5,176 nt of DNA from assembly GCA_009703445.1 (NCBI GenBank), contig WLGA01000081.1, positions 1 through 5,176 of the forward strand, in the 5' to 3' direction. The position numbers and the translations under genes are program-made. Within the stretch, counting starts at the first letter, position 1. Each line of letters opens with the position of its first letter. Below, piece by piece: positions 1-4,821 of the stretch. The stretch is from Actinomycetota bacterium. GTDB lineage: Bacteria; Actinomycetota; Actinomycetes; Actinomycetales; Microbacteriaceae. The notes below the pieces were generated by a model. It had not been told where the DNA came from, searched no databases, and was given only the letters and a program-made list of their open reading frames with translations.

Positions 1-167
1 ACATCGCTGATGACTACGAAATCAAAGAACAAAAGTGGCGGCAGGTCGCCCAGCACCTCGAACGAATAGAAGCCCAAATATAGAACCGCCAGGATGGCCA
101 GCGGAACCGTCGACCACCGCTCCCAGACATGAACTGCGTGTTCGGTCTTAGTTTCTATTTGCCCCAT
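1..167 (-). CDS. Membrane protein N-terminus, probable potassium-channel family (partial)
   Basis: Reading leftward from an ATG at 165-167, 55 codons run off the left edge of the window, so only the N-terminus is visible. It begins with a short polar cytoplasmic-type stretch (residues 1-18, with VWERW at 14-18), followed by a hydrophobic segment (about 20-36, PLAILAVLYLGFYSF), a DLPP turn (41-44) and a second hydrophobic stretch. This layout resembles the first helix and S1-S2 loop of small actinobacterial voltage-gated-like potassium channel proteins. That is recognition by style only, because the pore filter is outside the window. The start is fixed by an in-frame stop 9 bases upstream. There is no clear ribosome binding site, and the ROK gene stop lies only 4 bp before the ATG, so translation is probably coupled to the regulator. 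Any other small multi-helix membrane protein remains possible. Confidence 0.6.
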   Translation of the reverse strand, partial: MGQIETKTEHAVHVWERWSTVPLAILAVLYLGFYSFEVLGDLPPLLFFDFVVISD

Positions 168-171
168 GGGT

Positions 172-1413
172 CTAATCTATCGAGCGCTCAACCATCTGGT
201 CGATTGTGTCAGAGGCGAGCACGTGCTCGATTGCCAAGACGTTTGCCCCGATGATGCCGCCCTCGCGGCCAACCTTGCTTTGAACGATTGAAAGATTTTC
301 GCTTGCCAATGGCATTGATCGCGCGTAAACAACTTCGCGCACCCCGGCAATCAAATGCTCGCCCGCTGAGGATAGCGAGCCACCGATGACAATCACGGCT
401 GGGTTGATCAAACTCACGCAGGTGCTAAGGACTTCACCGATGTCGCGACCTGCCTGGCGGATAGCTTGGATTGCCTCTACCTTTGCTCTTCTGGTCGCGT
501 CGATTAGGTCTGACGTGTTGCGAATCGGCAATCCCTCTGAAACCAACTTCTTGATAATTGCTGGTGCGCTGGCGACCGCTTCGAGGCACCCAAAATTACC
601 GCAGTGACATGAAACGTCGCCGCCGCTGGAAACGCGAACGTGGCCTATGTCGCCGGCGGTGCCCTGGGCTCCACGCTGCAAAAGACCGCCAGAGATGATT
701 CCCGAACCGATGCCGGTGGCGGCTTTTAGGAAGATCAGGTGATCTACATCCGGGTAGGCAACGTGGCGCTCACCGAGAGCCATGACGTTCACATCGTTAT
801 CGACCAGCACCTTGGCGTTGAACTCTTGATTCACCCGAGCAGGCACGTCGAATCCATCCCAGCCCATCATGATTGGCGGGCTCGCTGGCTTGCCGGTCGA
901 GTGCTCAACCGGGCCAGGCAACCCGATGCCAATGGCCAACAGTTGGTCGCTGGTAAGACCTTGACCGGCCAGAAGGTGCTTAAGTTCGGCAATCATCCAG
1001 CGGAGACATACCTCTGGTCCATCTGAAATCTGACGCTTAGTTTCGATCGAGACCAGAATTTTTCCGCTGAAGTTGGCCAGGGAAGCAACAGCATGCGAAG
1101 CACCAAAGTCGACGCCGGCGACCACGTATGCGTTCTCGTTGAGCACTAGTTGAGAGGAAGGGCGACCGCCGGTTGATGAGCTTTCGGCAGCGGGGGCAAT
1201 CATGCCGAGGCTGATGAGCGGGTCGAGTCGCAACGAAATAGTTGAGCGTGCCAACCCACTGAGTTCAGCCAGTTCTGCTTTGGTGTGAGGCTGACCGTCG
1301 CGGAATATCTGGAACAAACGCCCAGAGCTGAGCCCGAAGTTGCCTCTGTTGATTTCCGCCATAGATAAATCATAATCGGCGAGATTTGAATACTTTCGAG
1401 GAAAGTTTGTCAC
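172..1413 (-). CDS. ROK-family transcriptional regulator (probable repressor of the divergent sugar operon)
   Basis: A 413-residue ROK (repressor, ORF, kinase) protein of the usual size for the regulator branch. Residues about 45-72 form a winged helix-turn-helix (AELAELSGLARSTISLRLDP), and the wing ends in GGRPS (82-86), typical of ROK repressors. The sugar-kinase-like domain follows: nucleotide-binding loop DFGASH (102-107), LPGPVE (165-170), DND (205-207) with the kinase catalytic Asp position kept as D207, and GIGSG (234-238). A zinc site follows with H258 and CHCGNFGCLE (269-278), giving ligands H258, C269, C271 and C276. The ExGH motif is DIGH here (255-258). Such proteins usually bind a sugar or sugar derivative and release DNA. 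The start is a GTG with a stop codon shortly upstream and no visible Shine-Dalgarno. The ATG at 1360-1362 (residue 18) is an alternative start that keeps the whole HTH. Divergence from the sugar operon and the palindrome between them suggest it represses both sides. Confidence 0.93.
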   Translation of the reverse strand: MTNFPRKYSNLADYDLSMAEINRGNFGLSSGRLFQIFRDGQPHTKAELAELSGLARSTISLRLDPLISLGMIAPAAESSSTGGRPSSQLVLNENAYVVAGVDFGASHAVASLANFSGKILVSIETKRQISDGPEVCLRWMIAELKHLLAGQGLTSDQLLAIGIGLPGPVEHSTGKPASPPIMMGWDGFDVPARVNQEFNAKVLVDNDVNVMALGERHVAYPDVDHLIFLKAATGIGSGIISGGLLQRGAQGTAGDIGHVRVSSGGDVSCHCGNFGCLEAVASAPAIIKKLVSEGLPIRNTSDLIDATRRAKVEAIQAIRQAGRDIGEVLSTCVSLINPAVIVIGGSLSSAGEHLIAGVREVVYARSMPLASENLSIVQSKVGREGGIIGANVLAIEHVLASDTIDQMVERSID

Positions 1414-1425
1414 AAATGCGTAACG

Positions 1426-1446
1426 TTATGACGATTATCGACATAA
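1426..1446. promoter_or_regulatory. Candidate operator: 21-bp near-perfect palindrome between divergent genes
   Basis: The arms TTATGnCGAT and ATCGnCATAA pair around a single central base (1436). Nine of ten arm positions match; only 1431 and 1441 (A facing A) fail. The site lies between the ROK gene and the sugar operon and overlaps the best promoter guesses on both strands. It is the natural binding site for the dimeric ROK regulator, allowing simultaneous control of both directions. A half-site-like CGTCATTA at 1460-1467 lies 21 bp from the right arm CGACATAA (1439-1446), and an 8-bp palindrome TAACGTTA is at 1421-1428. Assignment to the ROK protein is inference from position. Confidence 0.65.
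1434..1439 (-). promoter_or_regulatory. Candidate -10 box for the ROK gene
   Basis: On the minus strand these bases read GATAAT, one change from TATAAT. A start site about 7 bases further on would leave only some 14 untranslated bases before the GTG at 1411-1413, which fits the absence of a Shine-Dalgarno. No convincing -35 box is seen at 16-18 bp spacing. The box lies in the centre of the palindrome, so a bound repressor would block it. Confidence 0.3.
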
Positions 1447-1468
1447 GTCTGAAAGTTAACGTCATTAT
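1438..1468 (+). promoter_or_regulatory. Candidate promoter of the sugar operon
   Basis: TCGACA (1438-1443, five of six matches to TTGACA) and CATTAT (1463-1468, four of six matches to TATAAT) are separated by 19 bp. That spacing is longer than ideal, so the assignment is weak. The -35 box falls in the right half of the palindrome and the half-site at 1460-1467 overlaps the -10, which is a sensible arrangement for repression. Transcription would start near 1475 and give a leader of about 30 bases. Confidence 0.3.
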
Positions 1469-1496
1469 TTACTCAGAGAAGTTTTCGAAGTGCGAA

Positions 1497-1500
1497 AGGA
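1497..1500 (+). promoter_or_regulatory. Ribosome binding site that decides the isomerase-gene start
   Basis: AGGA, within GAAAGGA, lies 7 bases before the ATG at 1508-1510. The upstream in-frame GTG at 1490-1492 has no ribosome binding site and would place this AGGA inside the coding region, so 1508 is preferred. TTTCG (1483-1487) can pair with CGAAA (1493-1497) in a weak 5-bp stem that touches the site. Confidence 0.75.
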
Positions 1501-1507
1501 ACGAATC

Positions 1508-2329
1508 ATGAAGTTTGGATACCAGACCATCACCTGGGGTGGGGTCGTCGGTCACCCTGGAGGCGTAACCAGCATCAAGGACCTTTTCTACATGACCCAC
1601 GGCGACACCAAGGCCGCCATCCGTGACATTGCTCAGGCCGGTTATCAGGGCGCTGAGGTTTTCGACGGAAACCTAGCCGAGTTCGCCGGCAACCCAGAAG
1701 ACCTGCTTCAGGTTCTGGCCGAGAACAACATCGAACTTGTCTCGGTTTACACAGGCGCCAACTTCATCTATGACGACATTTTGGACGACGAGCTCTTCAA
1801 GATCGAGCAGGCGGCACACCTAGCCAAGCAGTTCGGTGCAAGCCGCATCGTTCTTGGTGGCGGAGCAAAGCGCCCAAATGGCCCTCAGGTCGACGACTTC
1901 AAGAAGGTAGGTCGAGGCCTGGACATGGCGGCCGACATCGCCCGTGACAATGGTCTCGAGAGCAGCTACCACCCACACCTTGGCACCATCTCAGAAACCT
2001 TGGATGGCTTCCACCAGATCATGGATTCTTGCTCAATAGGCTTCTGTCCAGACACCGCGCACCTGACCGCATCCGGAATCGACCCGGTTGCGGCTATCGA
2101 CCGTTATGGCGACCGCCTAAAGCACATCCACTTCAAGGACCTATCCAAGAAGACTGGAAACTTCACCCCGCTAGGCGAGGGTGACATTGACTTCAAAGAA
2201 ATCCTGGCAGCAATCAAGCGAGCAAACTACGACAGCTGGCTAATGGTTGAGCTCGATTCCTATGAAGGTGATCCGAAACACGCAGCAGAAATAAGCAAGA
2301 GGTATCTAGAGCAACTATTTGCTAACTAG
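1508..2329 (+). CDS. Sugar phosphate isomerase/epimerase-family TIM barrel, IolE-like (possible keto-sugar lyase/dehydratase)
   Basis: 273 residues from the ATG at 1508, a normal length for the xylose-isomerase-like TIM barrel (AP_endonuc_2) superfamily. Visible landmarks are GYQTITWGG (4-12) on the first strand, GAEVF (48-52), YHPHLGT (154-160), CPDTAHL (180-186), HIHFKDL (206-212), LGEGDIDF (222-229) and VELD (247-250). Likely metal ligands are E50, D182, H206 or H208, and E248. The YHPHLGT and PDTAHLTASGIDP segments resemble inosose dehydratase IolE, which dehydrates 2-keto-myo-inositol. The same superfamily supplies LgdB1 and LgdB2, which eliminate from and hydrate keto intermediates of levoglucosan. 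As first gene of the operon beside a dehydrogenase, it probably acts in the cytoplasm on that enzyme's keto product. Whether it is a lyase, hydratase or epimerase cannot be decided from sequence alone. Confidence 0.9.
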   Translation: MKFGYQTITWGGVVGHPGGVTSIKDLFYMTHGDTKAAIRDIAQAGYQGAEVFDGNLAEFAGNPEDLLQVLAENNIELVSVYTGANFIYDDILDDELFKIEQAAHLAKQFGASRIVLGGGAKRPNGPQVDDFKKVGRGLDMAADIARDNGLESSYHPHLGTISETLDGFHQIMDSCSIGFCPDTAHLTASGIDPVAAIDRYGDRLKHIHFKDLSKKTGNFTPLGEGDIDFKEILAAIKRANYDSWLMVELDSYEGDPKHAAEISKRYLEQLFAN

Positions 2330-2333
2330 AAAA

Positions 2334-2347
2334 TCCACCCATCCATC
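2334..2347 (+). repeat. 14-bp direct repeat, copy 1 (leader of the binding-protein gene)
   Basis: TCCACCCATCCATC occurs here and identically at 3578-3591. This copy lies just after the isomerase-gene stop and 29 bases before the ATG of the binding-protein gene. The rest of the 47-base gap holds AGGAG at 2366-2370, six bases before that ATG. No hairpin partner for the repeat is seen here, unlike copy 2. Confidence 0.75.
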
Positions 2348-2376
2348 AAAGCATTTCCCTAAACCAGGAGAAAAGA

Positions 2377-3534
2377 ATGAAGAAACTAGTAACAAGCATC
2401 GGAGTGAGCCTTGCATTGATGCTGTCGCTTTCAGCCTGTTCAGTAACCGGCGGAACCACAGATGCCGCTACCGACAGCACGATTGCAGCGACAGTTGACG
2501 CAGCACTTGCTTCACTAGAAGGTCAGGTTCTAAGCCTCGGCCCAAACGGCGAAACCCCATCTGGGTTCGACACCACCGAAGTTAGCGACGCAGATCTTGC
2601 AACCATCAAGGCTGGCAAGTTCACCGCAGCTATCGTCATGCACTACGGCGGCAACGACTGGGCTACCGCTCAGGTTGAAGGCCTAAAGAGTGAGTTTGCT
2701 CGTCTAGGCATCGAGGTCGTCGCCGTTACCGACGCTGACTTCAAGCCAGAGAAGCAGGTTTCAGACATTGAGACCGTTATGGCGCTAAAGCCAGACATCA
2801 TCATCTCGATTCCTACCGACCCAGTGGCAACCGCAGCCGCATACAAGAAGGCTTCTGCAGCCGGCATCAAGTTGGTCTTCATGGACAACGTGCCTGCAGG
2901 CATGGTTGGCGGCAAGGACTACGTTTCTGTAGTTTCAGCTGACAACAAGGGCAACGGTGTGGTCTCGGCTCACCTTATGGCCAAGGCGCTAAACGGCAAG
3001 GGCAAGATAGGTCTGATCTTCCATGACGCAGACTTCTTCGTCACCAAGCAGCGTTACGAAGGCTTCAAGGAAACGCTGTCACAGTACCCAGACATCACTG
3101 TTGTTGAAGAAAAAGGTATCGGCGGTCCTGACTTTGCCGGCGACGCTCAGGCGGCAGCAACCGCATTGCTAACTAAGCACCCTGACCTAGATGGCATCTG
3201 GGGCGTGTGGGATGTACCTGCAGAGGGCATCATGGCTGCAGCTCGTGAAGCAGGTCGCACCGACCTGAAGATCGCAACCCAGGACCTTGGCACCAACGTC
3301 GCGATTCAGCTTGCTAAGAACGAGCTAATCGTTGGCCTAGGCGCTCAGCGTCCATTCGACCAGGGCATCGCAGAAGCACGCCTTGGTGCACTAGCGAAGA
3401 TCGGCAAGACCGGGCTTCCTATCTTCGTAGCAATGGGCGCACTGCCTGTTAGCCACGACAACGTGCTTGAGGCATGGAAGACCGTCTACAGCGTAGACGC
3501 TCCAGCCGTAGTCAAGGACGCATTCAAGAAGTAA
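2377..3534 (+). CDS. Sugar ABC transporter substrate-binding lipoprotein (CUT2/RbsB-like)
   Basis: 385 residues. The N-terminus is a lipoprotein signal: KK at 2-3, a hydrophobic core (about 4-17) and lipobox LSAC with C21 as the predicted lipidated residue. The mature protein would be tethered to the outside of the membrane. A low-complexity Ala/Thr/Ser-rich linker (about 22-45) leads into a periplasmic-binding-protein fold of the Peripla_BP_4 type. Landmarks are AAIVMHYGGNDW (84-95), PDIIISIPTDP (139-149), KLVFMDNVP (165-173), IGLIFHDADFF (211-221), GIWGVWDVPAEG (273-284) and LGAQRPFDQG (341-350). W95, D170, N171 and D279 are plausible ligand contacts by position in such proteins. It pairs naturally with the RbsA/MglA-type ATPase that starts at 4821. 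A good AGGAG lies 6 bases before the ATG. The ligand is unknown; levoglucosan or another sugar or polyol is inferred from the neighbouring enzymes. Confidence 0.93.
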   Translation: MKKLVTSIGVSLALMLSLSACSVTGGTTDAATDSTIAATVDAALASLEGQVLSLGPNGETPSGFDTTEVSDADLATIKAGKFTAAIVMHYGGNDWATAQVEGLKSEFARLGIEVVAVTDADFKPEKQVSDIETVMALKPDIIISIPTDPVATAAAYKKASAAGIKLVFMDNVPAGMVGGKDYVSVVSADNKGNGVVSAHLMAKALNGKGKIGLIFHDADFFVTKQRYEGFKETLSQYPDITVVEEKGIGGPDFAGDAQAAATALLTKHPDLDGIWGVWDVPAEGIMAAAREAGRTDLKIATQDLGTNVAIQLAKNELIVGLGAQRPFDQGIAEARLGALAKIGKTGLPIFVAMGALPVSHDNVLEAWKTVYSVDAPAVVKDAFKK

Positions 3535-3540
3535 CAAAAA

Positions 3541-3578
3541 ACCAGGTGGTTGGGTGTTTGCGCACCCAGCCACCTGGT
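3541..3578 (+). terminator. Strong intergenic stem-loop: partial terminator or mRNA-stabilising hairpin
   Basis: Bases 3541-3556 pair with 3563-3578 in a 16-bp stem around a TTTGCG loop, starting 6 bases after the binding-protein stop. Fifteen pairs are Watson-Crick; T3550 faces G3569, which is a G-U pair in the rightward RNA but an A-C mismatch in the leftward RNA, so the structure best suits rightward transcripts. No T-run follows on the plus strand. Six T's follow on the minus strand (complement of 3536-3541), the shape of a leftward intrinsic terminator, yet no leftward gene is visible to the right. Most likely it protects or over-represents the binding-protein mRNA relative to downstream genes, as known for other sugar transporter operons. 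Confidence 0.55.
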
Positions 3579-3591
3579 CCACCCATCCATC
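3578..3591 (+). repeat. 14-bp direct repeat, copy 2 (leader of the dehydrogenase gene)
   Basis: Identical to 2334-2347. It lies directly after the large stem-loop and 33 bases before the dehydrogenase ATG, close to the 29-base distance of copy 1. Both copies therefore occupy the same place relative to a start codon, which suggests a shared leader function or a duplicated leader. Confidence 0.75.
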
Positions 3592-3597
3592 TGGGTG
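3580..3597 (+). other. Small second hairpin, able to compete with the large stem-loop
   Basis: CACCCA (3580-3585) pairs with TGGGTG (3592-3597) around a 6-base loop. The downstream arm, extended to CTGGGTGC (3591-3598), can instead pair over 8 bp with GCACCCAG (3562-3569) inside the large stem. The two conformations exclude one another. The 16-bp stem should win unless a ribosome or protein disturbs it. Confidence 0.4.
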
Positions 3598-3612
3598 CTT
3601 CCAAGTTTATCT

Positions 3613-3618
3613 AAGGAG
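3613..3618 (+). promoter_or_regulatory. Ribosome binding site that decides the dehydrogenase start
   Basis: AAGGAG lies six bases before the ATG at 3625-3627. The frame is open further upstream to an ATG-less GTG-type start at 3550, but that start would lie inside the stem-loop and would add 25 residues before the Rossmann strand. The start at 3625 places MKNINVGLIGGG at the N-terminus, as expected for the family. Confidence 0.85.
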
Positions 3619-3624
3619 ATTTCA

Positions 3625-4821
3625 ATGAAAAACATAAACGTAGGCCTAATCGGCGGCGGATTCATGGGCAAGGCCCACTCACTGGCTTATGCAGCAGTGC
3701 CAATGTTCTTCTGGCCATCAAAGGTCATGCCGGTCAAGCACACCCTCGCCGAGTTCACCGACGCGATGGCTGCCGATGCGGCCACCCGCTTTGGTTTTGA
3801 AAACTCCACCAGCGACTGGAAGAGCATCATTGATAACCCAGACATCGACTTGGTCGACATTGCCACCCCAAACAACTCACACGCAGAAATCGCAATCGCC
3901 GCTTTAGCAGCCGGCAAGCACGTCATCTGCGAAAAGCCGCTTGCCCGCACCGTCGAAGAAGCAGCCGCCATGTATGAAGCAGCTCGCAAGTCGAACTCGG
4001 TAAACATGGTTGCCTTCAACTATCGCCGCACTCCAGCTGTGGCCCTTGCTAAGAAGTACATCGAAGATGGCTCAATCGGCAAGATCATCAACTTCCGCGC
4101 CACCTATTTGCAAGACTGGTCGGCCGACCCAAACTCTCCGCTTTCATGGCGCTTCCAGAAGTCGGTTGCCGGTTCTGGCGCAGTGGGCGACATTCTGACC
4201 CACGTTCTAGACCTGGCTCGCTATTTGGTTGACGAGGTCACCGCGGTTTCAGCGATGACCAACCACATCATCACCGAGCGCCCACTTCAGCAGTCTGGTT
4301 CAGACTCGCTAGGCAACTCAAAGGGTGGTTCAGACGCGCCAAAGGGAGCGGTCGATGTTGAAGATGAGGTTCTCTCACTCATCAAGTTCGCTAATGGAGC
4401 GATCGGTTCTGTGGAGGCAACCCGCAACGCCTGGGGCCGCAATAACTTCATCACCCTTGAGATCCACGGCACCGAGGGCTCAATCGCATTCAACTATGAG
4501 AACCGCGACCAGCTCGAGGTCTGCTTCAAGTCTGACGAGGGCGACCGACGCGGTTTCCGCACTGTCTACACCGGGCCTAACCACCCCAACGGTGCCGCAC
4601 TGTGGCCTATCCCAGCACTGGGTATCGGCTATGGCGAGACCAAGATCATTGAAGCTCACGACCTATTCACCGCTATTGCCGGTGGCGAGCCAGTGCGCCC
4701 AGACTTCGGTGATGGCTACCAGGTTGCACTAATTGACGATGCAATTCTCCGTTCCGCAGAGTCTGGCCAGTGGGTCAAGGTTCCTCAGCTCGACCGTGCA
4801 ACCGGCAAGGTATCGGCCTAA
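3625..4821 (+). CDS. Gfo/Idh/MocA-family dehydrogenase, levoglucosan dehydrogenase (LgdA)-like
   Basis: 398 residues with the two-domain Gfo/Idh/MocA layout. An N-terminal Rossmann fold carries the NAD(P)-binding loop GLIGGGFMG (7-15), ATPNNSHAEIA (80-90) and EKPLA (103-107) with catalytic-type K104. The C-terminal sheet domain carries GDILTHVLDLARYL (188-201), giving D189 and H193 as the usual catalytic pair. From memory, the long shared blocks MGKAHSLAYA (14-23), YRRTPAVALAKKYI (133-146), TYLQDWSADP (160-169) and ALGIGYGETKIIEAHD (331-346) match bacterial levoglucosan dehydrogenases, which oxidise C3 of levoglucosan with NAD+, better than myo-inositol dehydrogenase IolG. I could not run an alignment, so the substrate is tentative; myo- or scyllo-inositol or another glycoside are alternatives. 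It would work in the cytoplasm on imported substrate and feed the IolE-like enzyme. Its stop codon overlaps the next start (TAATG). Confidence 0.92.
   Translation: MKNINVGLIGGGFMGKAHSLAYAAVPMFFWPSKVMPVKHTLAEFTDAMAADAATRFGFENSTSDWKSIIDNPDIDLVDIATPNNSHAEIAIAALAAGKHVICEKPLARTVEEAAAMYEAARKSNSVNMVAFNYRRTPAVALAKKYIEDGSIGKIINFRATYLQDWSADPNSPLSWRFQKSVAGSGAVGDILTHVLDLARYLVDEVTAVSAMTNHIITERPLQQSGSDSLGNSKGGSDAPKGAVDVEDEVLSLIKFANGAIGSVEATRNAWGRNNFITLEIHGTEGSIAFNYENRDQLEVCFKSDEGDRRGFRTVYTGPNHPNGAALWPIPALGIGYGETKIIEAHDLFTAIAGGEPVRPDFGDGYQVALIDDAILRSAESGQWVKVPQLDRATGKVSA

Noticed and set aside
739..1026. Open frame on the plus strand opposite the ROK gene
   Set aside because: It lies wholly antisense to conserved ROK-domain codons, shows no recognisable motif and has no ribosome binding site.
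1490..1507. GTG start six codons upstream of the isomerase-gene ATG
   Set aside because: It has no ribosome binding site and the AGGA for the ATG at 1508 would fall inside it; GYQTITW near the N-terminus is as expected from the ATG.
3550..3624. N-terminal extension of the dehydrogenase
   Set aside because: The extra 25 codons would translate the stem-loop and repeat; AAGGAG at 3613-3618 and the family N-terminus fix the start at 3625.
3391..3671. Two overlapping minus-strand open frames across the intergenic hairpin
   Set aside because: They overlap well-supported plus-strand genes and translate the palindromic hairpin; there is no family resemblance.
3687..4019. Minus-strand open frame inside the dehydrogenase gene
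   Set aside because: It is antisense to the Rossmann domain, Ala/Ser-rich and without recognisable features, as expected of a shadow frame.
4325..4732. 135-codon plus-strand frame inside the dehydrogenase gene
   Set aside because: The Ser/Arg/Thr-rich out-of-frame translation of a clearly conserved gene lacks domain features.
1508..4821. Firm assignment as a myo-inositol (iol) operon
   Set aside because: The IolE-like motifs fit, but the dehydrogenase blocks recall levoglucosan dehydrogenase and no iolB, iolC or iolD gene is seen; kept only as an alternative.
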